Assembly (NCBI RefSeq): GCF_041734735.1
Contig: NC_134884.1
Coordinates: 27,996,749-28,060,748, forward strand
Length of the DNA: 64,000 nucleotides
Origin: Babylonia areolata
Taxonomy: Eukaryota; Mollusca; Gastropoda; Neogastropoda; Buccinidae
Direction of reading: 5' to 3'
Position 1 is the first letter of the stretch. Every line of letters begins with the position of its first letter. Below, piece after piece: positions 35,574-44,416 of this stretch. Made by a program: the position numbers and the translations under genes. Below the pieces are notes generated by a model. The model worked only from the letters and a program-made list of their open reading frames with translations. It searched no databases and was not told the origin of the DNA.

Positions 35574-38092
35574 CGCACGCACGTACGTGTTTGTTTGACT
35601 TTGGATGAAAGTCTGTCCACTGAAAGAACCGCTGTATGAAGGAATTGCATTCAGATACAGTACAGCTTGTGACCATGGTGATGGTTGTGTCTTTGCAGGG
35701 CAGGCAGAAAACATTGACAGCCCCTTTTAATCCAGGAACCTTCATGCCAGGTTAGTTAGTATGCCTTTGTTTTCCTGTGTCCCCCGGCCCCCTGTGTGTG
35801 TGTGTGTGTGTGTGTGTGCGTTCGTTCGTTCGTTCGTTCGTGCGTGCGTGTGCGTGCGTGCGTGCATGTTGCCATTGCTTTTGCTCTGTGTGTGTGTGTG
35901 TGTGTGTGTCATTTCGTGCATGCACAAGAGTTTGTGGGTGTTCGTGCGCGCGCGCGTGTGTTGATATGCATGCCGTAGTGTACTTAATATGAATTCTGTC
36001 AAGTCAGATAATCATCCGTTCAGGCAAACCCACCTTCCGAATGTCTCAGTTATAAGTTTAGATGGCTCACCCTCCATCCTTATATAATTAAAGTTATGAC
36101 TGAGCTTCTTTTTTTTTCACATGAGAGTAAATGAGCGTGAAATGAAAAAAGGGTTGGTTCGTGTGTGCGTGTCTTTTTTCTCATCTTTTAGATATCTTTT
36201 ACCCCGACGGGACAGTTAAATTCTGGGGCACATTTCCACAGTTAATTCCGTGAAGATGTTATTCCAGGACATCCCCCGGACACTGTTTTTCAATGCCGGA
36301 AGAAAATCGATGTTTACGGCTTGATTGAAACTTTACATGGACTGAAACAGACATACATGGGTGAAAAAAATTTTTTTAGGCCGTTTTCAGTCTCATAAAA
36401 CTTGATTAGAAATTTAAGTTTTCTTTGACTGGTTTTAATATATATATATATACATACAATACATACTATAACGGGGGTTTCAGCCATGAAATGGTCCTGT
36501 TTGCAGCCGACTGTGTTATAAGCGACATGTGGAGTGATGGCCTAGAGGTAACGCGTCCGCCTAGGAAGCGAGAGAATCTGAGCGCGCTGGTTCGAATCAC
36601 GACTCGGCCGCCGATATTTTCTCCCCCTCCACTGGACCTTGAGTGGTGGTCTGGACGCTAGTCATTTGGATGAGACGATAAACCGAGGTCCCGTGTGTAG
36701 CATGCACTTAGCGCACGTAAAAGAACCCACGGCAACAAAAGGGTTGTTCCTGGCAAAATTATGTAGAAAAATCCACTTTGGTAGGAAAAAAAAAGAAAAG
36801 AAAAAAAGGGTGGCGCTGTAGTGTAGCGACGCGCTCTCCCTGGGGAGAGCAGCCTGAATTTCACACAGAGAAATCTGCTGTGATAAAAAGAAATACAAAA
36901 TACACATATGATTTTGAGTCGAACTTTTCTTGTTTTTTCTTTTCTTTTCTTTCCCCCCAGATCCCCAGTTACGAGACTTCTGGACGTATGAAGGTTCACT
37001 GACCACGCCCCCGTGTTCAGAGAACGTCACCTGGATTCTGCTCCGGTACCCTCTGATGGTGTCCCACTCACAGGTAAGGGTGTCGGGCAGTGTCGGTTTC
37101 AGTTTCAAGGTGGTGTCAAAGCGTGTGGTACTGATCCATATGCGCTACACCACATCTGCTGTAAAAGAAAAGGAGCAGGTGCCTGACCTTCGCATAAACC
37201 AACGCGCTGTTCAGGCTATTTGTATTTGTATATCTTTTTATCACAACAGAAATATGTTGTGACAAAGAAAGAAATACGATCCCACCACTGACCAAGTAAT
37301 CAAAGATGACGCAGAACATCGATAAAATGAACAGGACCGTTCACTTTTCCTGTGTATTTTGGCCCGCACAAGGTGTTGTGTTCTCGGCAATTCCAGCAGA
37401 GATCACTTCGCCAGTGGAGAAGTGGGAAACGGGTTAATTAACCACGTTATCCCATGAAGATCTCTCAAGCAGAGAGAAGAATCGAAACTTAATGTAGTAT
37501 GGGCACGTCTCACGACCTGCAGGACTTCACCCTCCCCCCCCGACAATTCTGTGCAAGGAAGGAAAAGGAAAAGCAGAGAGAGAGAGAGAGAATGTGAGGA
37601 CAGTATCCCTGAATGAACAGGCCTGAGAGAGATGATGAGGAACAGAGAGAAATAGAGAGAACTGGTTGGCGGGTCATCCATCAGTGGCTCCCCGTAGTTG
37701 GGTCTTGAGATTATGGGACAGCAGTAAGAGGAAGGTGTTACTGTGTTTCATTGAATCATGATTTGAACAGTCTGGTAACAGCCGAGTGGTTAAAGCGTTG
37801 GACTTCCAGTCTGAGGGTGCCTGGATGGAATCCCCTTCACGGCGTCCGATATATAAAGGGTGGATATTTTTTTTCCGATATCCCGGGTCAACATGTATGC
37901 AGACTAGCTAATGTCTGAATCTCTATCATGTGTGTACACATGCAGAATATACCAAATACGCACATTAAAAATCCTGAAATCCATGTTGGCGTTCGGTGGA
38001 TTATGAAAACAAGAATATTCCCAAAATGTACACCCACGAAAACGGAATATGGCTGCCTACATGGTGGGGTGAATAACAAAAATCTGCCATGC

Positions 38093-38123
<31 letters not shown>

Positions 38124-38481
38124 TGCGTGCGTGTGTGCGTGCGTGACTGAAACCTGATTGAATGACACAGGAAACGAATGATGAGCGCCCAATGGCAGCT
38201 GCCAGTCGGCTCTACCAGCCTGTTATGGAAATCACTCCCTGTTTGTAAAGTGCCTAGAGCTTTGTCTCTGTCCATGGATAGGCGCATAAATAAGTATCCA
38301 TATCATAATCATATCATCATCAACATCAACACCCTGTGTTCAGATGGAGGACTTCAGACGGCTGAAGACCCATAACAAGGGAGATCAGCCCAGACCGGGC
38401 GATGACGGAACAATGGCGGACAACTTCCGGCCCCCACAAGCCCTCAATGGACGGTGTGTTAGAGCCTCGTTCCAGTACTGA
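26065..38481 (+). CDS. CA8: Carbonic anhydrase-related protein VIII (CA8) gene, seven 3' exons
   Basis: Seven exons (26065-26259, 30854-30978, 33780-33875, 35105-35167, 35699-35750, 36961-37073, 38344-38481) join in frame into about 260 residues. They align end to end with vertebrate CA8: [91 protein letters not shown]. Vertebrate CA8 is about 290 residues, so about 30 acidic N-terminal residues are not located. The first zinc ligand of active carbonic anhydrases is Arg here (IRFHW); the other two His are kept. This matches acatalytic CARP VIII, which in mammals binds the IP3 receptor ITPR1 and lowers its IP3 affinity. Intron phases in order are 1 (entering), 1, 0, 0, 0, 1, 0. The introns hold a 1 kb and a 1.7 kb minisatellite, SINEs and a MITE. 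Confidence 0.95.
26322..26350 (+). other. Perfect 13-bp hairpin (3-nt loop)
   Basis: agcgtttgtcttg, TAC, caagacaaacgct: both arms are exact complements. It lies 62 bp after CA8 exon a and just before the intronic minisatellite. Confidence 0.95.
26380..27345 (+). repeat. GACAAAGGCCAAGACAAGACC minisatellite in CA8 intron
   Basis: About 1 kb of short units built from gacaagacc, aggacaaaggcc and aagac blocks, with higher-order repeats of about 250 bp (compare 26700-26940 with 26935-27180). The purine bias gives open frames of up to 255 codons (Lys/Arg/Gln/Asp-rich on +, Leu/Ser/Trp-rich on -); these are composition artefacts. Similar degenerate sequence continues to about 27560. No gene is visible in 27561-28333. 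Confidence 0.95.
28334..28381 (+). CDS. Speculative 48-nt cassette exon in CA8 intron
   Basis: A pyrimidine-rich acceptor (tctggttgcctttcag) and a strong donor (CCCA|gtgagt) bracket exactly 48 nt, so inclusion between exons a and b would keep the frame. In the phase required it is open and would add [16 protein letters not shown]. Vertebrate CA8 has nothing here. Without transcript data this is only a splice-signal coincidence worth testing. From 28382 to 28995 I recognise nothing else. Confidence 0.2.
28999..29107. repeat. (CA)n with (CACT)n microsatellite
   Basis: A CA tract followed by CACT tetranucleotides, then CA/CT. Confidence 0.95.
29108..29560 (+). pseudogene. Mobile-element-like C2H2 zinc-finger fragment, copy 1
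   Basis: At about 29358-29446 the + strand encodes a classical C2H2 finger ([20 protein letters not shown], then RTH; C-x2-C-x12-H-x3-H) followed at once by DR-stop. An almost identical copy lies in a PHLPP intron at 60731-60832. A block of about 45 bp (acaacacg-tacaaa-gtgttac-acttcaaaaataggcgg) brackets it at 29125-29165 and 29505-29550. Single terminal fingers like this occur at the end of some LINE proteins; that link is an inference. It is not an exon of CA8. Confidence 0.5.
29895..30110 (-). mobile_element. SINE S1, 5'-truncated copy
   Basis: Reads in reverse as the S1 body from the aaatacgcacgttaaagatcc block to the acgaagaag tail; the tRNA-like head is absent. It contains a G-rich expansion at 30010-30022. 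Nothing else is recognisable from 29561 to 30361 apart from this. Confidence 0.8.
30361..30660. repeat. (GT)n tracts and (GA)n tract
   Basis: GT tracts at 30361-30400 and 30470-30615, then a GA tract at 30630-30649. GAC/GAT triplet repeats follow at 30735-30825. Confidence 0.9.
30854..30978 (+). CDS. CA8: CA8 exon b (residue that abolishes zinc binding)
   Basis: Acceptor cccaacag|CG, donor ATGGAG|gtcagt. It enters in phase 1 and leaves in phase 0. It encodes [20 protein letters not shown], then [20 protein letters not shown]. The IRFHW string places Arg where catalytic enzymes have the first zinc-binding His and keeps the second. Confidence 0.95.
30983..31300. repeat. (GT)n / G-rich compound repeat
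   Basis: Starts 4 bp after the exon b donor. It alternates (GT)n with gaggggaggatg-like G-rich blocks, five or six imperfect units. From 31301 to 31794 I see nothing else. Confidence 0.9.
31795..33528 (+). repeat. CA8 intronic minisatellite derived from a 3' splice-site region
   Basis: About 35 units of 43-55 bp: a variable (GAT)2-6 run, acagaaatgaacaatgacag, then tggtgatgtgcaggcatt. Length differences come from the GAT run and occasional cgatg insertions. The sequence that follows the array, once the 232-bp MITE at 33529-33760 is skipped, continues as tgatgaccgtgatgtgtag|g. That is the real acceptor of CA8 exon c and matches the monomer. Each unit therefore carries a gatgtgcag|g that resembles the true acceptor. 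The repetitive minus-strand frames are artefacts. Confidence 0.97.
33529..33760 (-). mobile_element. TTAA-flanked MITE, copy 1
   Basis: 232 bp bounded by TTAA on both sides, with imperfect terminal inverted repeats (CTCACTCAGTACGGCC against CTCTCTCCATACGAAC). A second copy lies inverted at 42507-42737. TTAA duplication is the hallmark of piggyBac-type transposition; the element encodes no transposase. It sits inside the last monomer of the minisatellite and ends 19 bp before the exon c acceptor dinucleotide boundary. Confidence 0.8.
33780..33875 (+). CDS. CA8: CA8 exon c
   Basis: Acceptor gatgtgtag|G, donor ACTCAG|gttcct, phase 0 at both ends, 32 codons: [20 protein letters not shown], then [12 protein letters not shown]. 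The His in LVHW is the third zinc ligand of catalytic enzymes and is retained. The acceptor lacks a normal pyrimidine tract, because the adjacent 230 bp are a MITE and the sequence before it a minisatellite. The alignment to vertebrate CA8 leaves no other possible start. Confidence 0.93.
34011..34386 (-). mobile_element. SINE S2, full-length, inverted
   Basis: Minus-strand S2 from the head (ggccagaggtaacgtg) to the tail with tacaaat units. It is directly followed by the tail of a second S2 in the opposite orientation. Confidence 0.85.
34387..34460 (+). mobile_element. SINE S2 tail fragment, direct orientation
   Basis: Begins gagagcagcccgaatttcac and ends in (ATACA)n that runs into a (TA)n tract. 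It forms an inverted repeat of about 50 bp with 34016-34062. Confidence 0.75.
34463..34540. repeat. (TA)n(GT)n microsatellite
   Basis: A TA tract of about 48 bp then a GT tract. Nothing else is recognisable to 35014. Confidence 0.95.
35017..35102. repeat. (GT)n/(GC)n tract abutting CA8 exon d
   Basis: A GT/GC dinucleotide repeat runs right up to the acceptor of the next exon (gtgcgtgcgtgtgtgcgcag). Confidence 0.95.
35105..35167 (+). CDS. CA8: CA8 exon d
   Basis: 63 nt, phase 0 to 0: [20 protein letters not shown], then K. Acceptor gtgtgtgcgcag, donor AAG|gttcgc. The preceding polypyrimidine tract is replaced by a GT repeat. Confidence 0.93.
35340..35570 (+). mobile_element. SINE-like S5 copy followed by a (TC)n tract
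   Basis: S5 blocks from gcgcccgtcttcggtc to gcgctgatcattcgtttcc, preceded by (GAT)n and followed at 35493-35570 by a long TC microsatellite. Confidence 0.75.
35699..35750 (+). CDS. CA8: CA8 exon e
   Basis: 52 nt: [17 protein letters not shown] plus one base. Acceptor gtctttgcag, donor CCAG|gttagt, phase 0 in and phase 1 out. It corresponds to vertebrate KSKTIPCFNPNTLLP. Confidence 0.92.
35797..35962. repeat. (GT)n, (CGTT)n and (GC)n microsatellites
   Basis: Consecutive GT, CGTT and GTGC tracts. Positions 35963-36528 show nothing recognisable apart from a short (TA)n at 36439-36455. Confidence 0.9.
36529..36902 (+). mobile_element. SINE S2, full-length
   Basis: Head at 36529 (ggagtgatggcctagagg), B box ggttcgaatcacg, conserved core, and an ATACAAAATACA tail at 36885-36902. 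It ends 58 bp before CA8 exon f. Confidence 0.87.
36961..37073 (+). CDS. CA8: CA8 exon f
   Basis: Strong acceptor (ttctttccccccag), donor CACAG|gtaagg; phase 1 in, phase 0 out. It encodes [20 protein letters not shown], then [18 protein letters not shown]. This is the conserved TTPP-C segment near the active-site mouth. Confidence 0.96.
37085..37215 (+). mobile_element. SINE-like family S7 copy
   Basis: Contains ggtttcagtttcaagg, ctgatccatatgcgctac and an aaccaacgcgctg-type end. A longer copy lies at 49755-50050. It starts 12 bp after CA8 exon f. Confidence 0.6.
37221..37282. repeat. Inverted repeat made of two SINE S2 tails
   Basis: tatctttttatcacaaca followed by gaaatatgttgtgacaaag: the two S2 tail ends face each other and can form a hairpin of about 20 bp. 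No feature is recognisable from 37283 to 37779. Confidence 0.6.
37780..38085 (+). mobile_element. SINE S1 copy
   Basis: A-box-like cagccgagtggttaaagcg at 37785, then the S1 body to gcctacatggtggggtgaa. The tail is replaced by a (CG)n(TG)n tract at 38090-38142. Confidence 0.8.
38140..38310 (-). mobile_element. SINE-like S5 copy
   Basis: Reverse complement of S5: ggaaacgaatgatgagcgc, cagtcggctctacc and gataggcgcataaataagta, ending in (ATC)n. It ends about 30 bp before the last CA8 exon. Confidence 0.75.
38344..38481 (+). CDS. CA8: CA8 last coding exon g, with stop
   Basis: Acceptor ccctgtgttcag, phase 0. 45 codons and TGA at 38479-38481: [20 protein letters not shown], then [20 protein letters not shown] and ASFQY. 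The end matches vertebrate ...DNFRPTQPLSDRVIRAAFQ with one added Tyr. Confidence 0.96.
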   Translation: MEDFRRLKTHNKGDQPRPGDDGTMADNFRPPQALNGRCVRASFQY

Positions 38482-38826
38482 GTACCTGATGTCCTGTGGA
38501 CGTCACGTGACTTTTCCGGGACTCCGCATCACAGCCTTGTGGCAGGACGGATTGTCAATGTTCCTGTCTTTCCGCTGCCTCGAGGAGTACATTGGTCAGA
38601 ACCTGGGGTCAGTGGTTATTTCCCTTGTTCTCGTGTCCTGGCGGTGATTATTCAGCGCCTCGATCCCATGTTGACTCAATCACGAGTTTTTTTTTTTTTT
38701 TTTTTTGTTTAAAAAAAAAAAAAATTCTTTTAATGTTCAGTGACCACATAACTGCGACCCATTAGCAAAACTGTTCAGGGCTTAGTTTCATGAGCGATCT
38801 TAGCAACGTAAAGTTTGCATGGAATG
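38482..38826 (+). other. CA8: Probable CA8 3' untranslated region
   Basis: Follows the stop codon. It includes a T run and A run at 38683-38724 that would form a perfect poly-U/poly-A hairpin. A 245-bp open frame over this region is out of frame with CA8. A polyadenylation hexamer AATAAA is at about 39327-39332, beyond a SINE, so the true 3' end is uncertain. Confidence 0.45.
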
Positions 38827-39195
38827 ACAGACGCAACAGCCGAGTGGTTAAAACGTTGGTCCTTCAATCTGAGGGTCCCGGGTTTGAATCCTGGCCATGG
38901 CACCTGGTGGGTAAAGGATGGAGATTTCCCAAGGCAATCGATGTGCAGACCTGCTTGTGCCTGTACCCCCATCGTGTGTATACGCATGCAGAAGATCCAA
39001 TATGCAAGTTAAAAAATCCCGTAATCTCATGTAAGCGTTCGGTGGGTTATAGAAACCAGAACATACCCAGCATGCACCCCCTTGGAAAACGGAGTATGAC
39101 TGCCTACATGATGGGGTAAAAACAGTCATACACGTAAAAAGCCCACTCGTGTATACATACGAGTGAACGTGGGAGTCGCAGCCCACAAACGAAGT
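38827..39195 (+). mobile_element. SINE S1, full-length
   Basis: Head with cagccgagtggttaaaacg and B box gggtttgaatcctgg, complete body, ending in the gcagcccacaaacgaag block. If the CA8 transcript ends at 39327 this SINE lies in its 3' UTR. Confidence 0.87.
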
Positions 39196-39384
39196 AAGTC
39201 TATAGCGTAGAGTTGAGAAAATTCTAAAAGCTAAGCAGATTTAACACTGCAGAGATCAGCACGTGCATCCCTGGTTCTTTCCAGTGCCCAGGTAGAGCAG
39301 CTCATAGTTTTTAGTGGCGGTCACGTAATAAAAGACCTGTTGTTGATGCCTTGAGGTGTCTTCAGTTTGACGTTACGGTTCTGT

Positions 39385-39655
39385 CCATTACCACGCAAGG
39401 GTCCTTCGAACTTCCGTAGTCGATACATTTCCTGTGTTAGCCCAGCAGGGTCCTTCGAACTTCCGTAGTCGATACATTTCCTGTGTTAGCCCAGCAGACT
39501 GCAGAAGATACTATGCAAGGGTCCTTCGAACTTCCTTAGTCGATACATTTCCTGTGTTAGCCCAGCAGACTGCAGAAGATACTATGCAAGGGTCCTTCGA
39601 ACTTCCTTAGTCGATACATTTCCTGTGTTTAGCCCAGCAGACTGCAGAAGATAAC
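39385..39655 (+). repeat. Four tandem units of about 71 bp
   Basis: The unit is gggtccttcgaacttccgta, gtcgatacatttcctgtgtt, agcccagcagactgcagaag and atactatgcaa. The first unit is shortened to about 49 bp. The flanks to 40492 contain only pyrimidine-rich simple sequence and a C run at 39978-39990. Confidence 0.95.
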
Positions 39656-40489
39656 TATCTCCTGGCTGAATATATGCCTGAAAGAAACAAATCCGCTTAA
39701 AAAGAAACAACTCCTCCAAGCCTTCGCGGTCAGACGGGCTATGAACACTGTGAATTGATGCCAACGCCCCGTGACTGGTATATCTCAGACGTTGTACTGA
39801 TTTTACCAATGCTGTGCTGTTTTTGTTTGTTGCAATCTTTAGACAAATCTAGAGTGATCATGGGCTCAGGTTATTAACTTCGTTTCATGCTTCAAGGTCG
39901 GTCTGTTTGTCTGCATTACATACCTTCTTCTGGAGATGCGGGGGTGTGGTGTGGTGATGATGCAAGTGAAGAGAACCCCCCCCCCCCCCGCCCCCTCCGT
40001 TGGATGCCGGAGGTCTTTCAGTATAAATTTCACCCCCGCCTTCTTGAAATTTTGTGCTATAAATATCCTCTTTTCTGTTGCTCTCTTTCGTTCTGCCTTT
40101 TTTTCTTCTTCCTTCACTGTTCTTTTTTTCCCCTGCCTTTACAGCCCTTCCTTTTTTCGAGTAAAGCCTTGACACTCCCCCCACCCCCCTTTTCCGCAGT
40201 CTGTGGTGTACTACATGTGCTGTTTGCTTTGGCCGTTAGTGAGATTGTAAACACTGGGTTGGGTGGGCACTAGCTGTCCATTCTGCAGTGTTGTTTGCCA
40301 ATATAGCCTTTTTATGTAGTTTTGTTTGGCTTTGAAGTATTGCCTTTTCCTTTTTTACGATTTTTTTTTTTTTGTAATGAGGGGATGATAAATCAAGCAG
40401 AAGCCAGACGTCATCAGCACGGCCGAAGTTTAATTGTTAAATGTAGCTGAATGGTCAAGATATGTTATGAGCGGTGTTTTGTAGATTTG

Positions 40490-40492
<3 letters not shown>

Positions 40493-40538
<46 letters not shown>
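40493..40538. repeat. (TA)n microsatellite
   Basis: A pure TA tract followed by GAGAGA/CACACAGAGA. Confidence 0.95.
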
Positions 40539-40545
<7 letters not shown>

Positions 40546-40565
40546 CACACAGAGATGTGTGTCAT

Positions 40566-40826
40566 TTACAGCTTAGTCTTTTGTGAAGGACTTTACTCTC
40601 AAACTAGGAGGCAAGATTACACTCGCTCTTTGTGCTGTAGCCTTTGGGGTTAGTTGGCCTTTGGGAACCATCCCAACGCCGACTGTCTAAAACCTTCTTG
40701 GCCGAGAGAGTGGGGATATAACTTTGGCAAGACTCTCCACTAAAACCAAATTCTAGCCCAGATAGTTGGGACAGCAGTTGCCTTCTCTGTTGTTCTGAGG
40801 GTCATAGTCGGCCACGACTGTCATGC
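40566..40826 (+). mobile_element. SINE-like S3 copy
   Basis: Blocks cttttgtgaaggac, gttggcctttgggaacc, gagagagtggggata, tagcccagatagttgg and gttctgagggtcatagtcg. Same element as 61531-61805 and, inverted, 10735-11013. Confidence 0.75.
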
Positions 40827-40887
40827 ACACACACACACACACATATATAGATACACACACACATATATGTGTGTGTGTGTGTGTGTG

Positions 40888-40941
<54 letters not shown>

Positions 40942-41000
40942 GTGTGTGTCTGAGATATATATATATATATATATATTTATATGTGTGTGTGTGTGTGACA
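40826..41000. repeat. (CA)n/(TA)n/(GT)n compound microsatellite
   Basis: Alternating CA, TA and GT tracts, partly self-complementary. Confidence 0.95.
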
Positions 41001-41184
41001 GTTTTGTGTTGAGCGCGGTTGGATATAATCTGTAGGTGGGCAGTCCGGATATGGCCATGTGCTGTCTGATGGGTAATAAGCAACAACAGCAATAATAATA
41101 ACAATAATATCTCTCTCACACAAGCCTAAGACCCCAATGATGATGATGAAAAAGATAGAACAAAATTTTCTTCACACTATAGAC

Positions 41185-41680
41185 TATTATACTCCGGGCG
41201 TGTTAGTTTCCGGCATCCTGTGGACGTTTATACTTAAGGCGTTATAGTTTCTGCATTCTATGGGCATTCGTTATTCTTGGAACGCTATACTTTGCGGCAG
41301 TATGCATGTAGGCATTTAACTTGAGACTATACTGACAATCTGTGGGAATTATACTTAGGACGTTACACTACCCGGCAACATGTAGGAATTATACTTGACA
41401 CGTTACGGCAATCTGGAATTATACTCGAGACGTTATACTTTCTGTGAATATACTTTGGACGACACACTTTCCGGCAATATGTTGGCATTATTCTTTCAGA
41501 CGTAATGTTTTAAGGAATCTGTCGGAAATTCACTTAAAACGTCACACTTAAAACGTCATACCTTTATGGGCATTGCACAAGGACGTTTTGTGGTATTCCA
41601 TGGGCATTCTATGAGGGTTGTACTCGAGATGTTTTATACTTTTAGGCATTCCATGGGCGTTATATTGGTGTATATGGAGG
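41185..41680 (+). repeat. Decayed tandem repeat of about 40 bp
   Basis: Loose repeats of ggacgttatactttccggc, aatctgtgggaattatactt. Units are recognisable at least ten times but heavily diverged, so this is an old satellite. From 41681 to 42214 nothing is recognisable. Confidence 0.75.
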
Positions 41681-42214
41681 GACAGACGCAACCGCATGTT
41701 GCACAAGCACACACTTAAAAATCCACACAGATAAACAATAATTCATGTTTTATTGCATAATGGCCTGTATGTACACACAGTTCGCACACCACTTGATTTG
41801 GCAACGTGTAGACCCCAAAATACAGTTTAAAAAAATTTAACACGGGTTAATGTAGAACAGATTGTGGGTGTAAGCACAGAGGGGGGGTACTGGGGGTACT
41901 GGTGTGGGTTTACACGGAAGCCGTGTTAAATTTAAGAGAAGGATGACTGCGTATGATGAAACTCGAGTTCTAGTAAATCGGGATAAATTTTTCGCAGCTG
42001 GAAGATGCTACATATACATTCAAACATTAAACAGCTAGCTAAGTTGAATGTATAGATCCGAACACTACTTCAATTAACCCAAAATAGAAATGACTTTAGT
42101 GATTTTATTGTGCGGGTGGGAACATGCGAGTGGATAATGGATGTTAGAACAATTAGTCTGGAGCCAAACACAAATGTAAATTTATTTTATGTAAAATTAT
42201 TAGATGTTTTGAAG

Positions 42215-42500
42215 TTAATGCGAGGCGCAGTCTGTGAGGCGCCGTGACAGTGTTGGGTCCAGTGTGTTCACCAGTGATCGGGGTTCGAAGCCATTGTTCG
42301 GCACGGTGTTGCATCCTTTGGAAAGGCACTTTACTCCGATATGCCCCGCTCCAACCAGGTGTGAATGGGTACCTGATTTAGATCGGGGACGGTTAAAACG
42401 GTGGATTAAGAGAATATTGGCAAACGCCTTCCTGTGCCAAGCCATAGACTCGGTGAATATGAATTCAGTGCCCCGATAGCTGTTAAAGACTATTAGACTT
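42215..42500 (+). mobile_element. SINE-like element with widespread metazoan core
   Basis: A tRNA-like head (ggggttcgaagcc as B box) is followed by tgcatcctttggaaaggcac, tttactccgatatgcc and ccaggtgtgaatgggtacct. This resembles the core found in SINEs of several invertebrate phyla. Only one copy is seen in this window. The assignment rests on memory of that core. Confidence 0.6.
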
Positions 42501-42506
42501 TTAACC

Positions 42507-42737
42507 TTAACTCACTCAGTACGGCCAGTCCTCTCTTCTCCTCTACACAGACCCCTCGGATGTCCAGTGAGTGTCTCAATGACCCAACCTTTAGCTTCCG
42601 TCGTCGGAATTGTGGTATTCTTTGTCAACATTCACCTCTTCAGTATAAGAGCCTTCCGCGTGCATATTTTAATGATGGTAATTGGGGTCAAACGCTGTTA
42701 ACGTCGTCTCTTTCGCCGTTCGTATGGAGAGAGTTAA
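42507..42737 (+). mobile_element. TTAA-flanked MITE, copy 2
   Basis: 231 bp between TTAA at 42507-42510 and TTAA at 42734-42737. The interior matches 33529-33760 over its whole length in the opposite orientation. No transposase is encoded. Confidence 0.85.
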
Positions 42738-42785
42738 CCTATAGACAGATATGTGAGTGGCTCTCGGTTCAGATATGAGATGGCA

Positions 42786-44416
42786 GTGAACATTAGTGGG
42801 GACAGTGCAACTGTCTAATTCTAATGTAGTGAACATTAGTGGGGACAGTGCAACTGTCTAATTCCAGTGTAGTGAACATTAGTGGGCACAGTGCAACTGT
42901 TTAATTCCAGTGTAGTGAACATTAGTGGGGACAGTGCAACTGTTTAATTCCAATGTAGTGAACATTAGTGGGGACAGTGCAACTGTTTAATTCCAATGAA
43001 GTGAACATTAGTGGGGACAGTGCAACTGTTTAATTCCAATGTAGTGAACATTAGTGGGGACAGTGCAACTGTTTAATTCCAATGTAGTGAACATTAGTGG
43101 GGACAGTGCAACTGTTTAATTCCAATGTAGTGAACATTAGTGGGGACAGTGCAACTGTTTAATTCCAGTGTAGTGAACATTAGTGGGGACAGTGCAACTG
43201 TTTAATTCCAATGTAGTGAACATTAGTGGGGACAGTGCAACTGTTTAATTCCAATGAAGTGAACATTAGTGGGGACAGTGCAACTGTTTAATTCCAATGT
43301 AGTGAACATTAGTGGGGACAGTGCAACTGTTTAATTCCAGTGTAGTGAACATTAGTGGGGACAGTGCAACTGTTTAATTCCAGTGTAGTGAACATTAGTG
43401 GGGACAGTGCAACTGTTTAATTCCAGTGTAGTGAACATTAGTGGGGACAGTGCAACTGTTTAATTCCAATGTAGTGAACATTAGTGGGGACAGTGCAACT
43501 GTTTAATTCCAATGCAGTGAACATTAGTGGGGACAGTGCAACTGTTTAATTCCAATGAAGTGAACATTAGTGGGGACAGTGCAACTGTTTAATTCCAGTG
43601 TAGTGAACATTAGTGGGGACAGTGCAACTGTTTAATTCCAATGTAGTGAACATTAGTGGGGACAGTGCAACTGTTTAATTCCAGTGTAGTGAACATTAGT
43701 GGGGACAGTGCAACTGTTTAATTCCAGTGTAGTGAACATTAGTGGGGACAGTGCAACTGTTTAATTCCAATGTAGTGAACATTAGTGGGGACAGTGCAAC
43801 TGTTTAATTCCAGTGTAGTGAACATTAGTGGGGACAGTGCAACTGTTTAATTCCAGTGTAGTGAACATTAGTGGGGACAGTGCAACTGTTTAATTCCAAT
43901 GTAGTGAACATTAGTGGGGACAGTGCAACTGTTTAATTCCAGTGTAGTGAACATTAGTGGGGACAGTGCAACTGTTTAATTCCAATGTAGTGAACATTAG
44001 TGGGGACAGTGCAACTGTTTAATTCCAATGTAGTGAACATTAGTGGGGACAGTGCAACTGTTTAATTCCAGTGTAGTGAACATTAGTGGGGACAGTGCAA
44101 CTGTTTAATTCCAGTGTAGTGAACATTAGTGGGGACAGTGCAACTGTTTAATTCCAATGTAGTGAACATTAGTGGGGACAGTGCAACTGTTTAATTCCAG
44201 TGTAGTGAACATTAGTGGGGACAGTGCAACTGTTTAATTCCAATGTAGTGAACATTAGTGGGGACAGTGCAACTGTTTAATTCCAATGTAGTGAACATTA
44301 GTGGGGACAGTGCAACTGTTTAATTCCAGTGTAGTGAACATTAGTGGGGACAGTGCAACTGTTTAATTCCAGTGTAGTGAACATTAGTGGGGACAGTGCA
44401 ACTGTTTAATTCCAAT
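42786..44416 (+). repeat. 43-bp satellite, about 38 copies
   Basis: The unit is tagtgaacattagtgggg, acagtgcaactgtttaattc, caatg. Copies are nearly identical. Variation is concentrated at two places: caatg/cagtg, and the tagtg/aagtg/cagtg junction. The first two or three units differ at tgtctaattc. Such homogeneity implies recent expansion or active unequal exchange. From 44417 to 45044 no gene is visible. Confidence 0.98.

Noticed and set aside
35464-35745. 93-codon Arg/Glu-rich minus frame
   Set aside because: Reverse reading of a (TC)n microsatellite and of CA8 exon e.
38402-38647. 81-codon + frame after CA8
   Set aside because: It overlaps the last CA8 exon in another frame and has no domain of its own.
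42786-44416. Regular array resembling a CRISPR locus
   Set aside because: Units are continuous with no unique spacers, in a eukaryotic genome.
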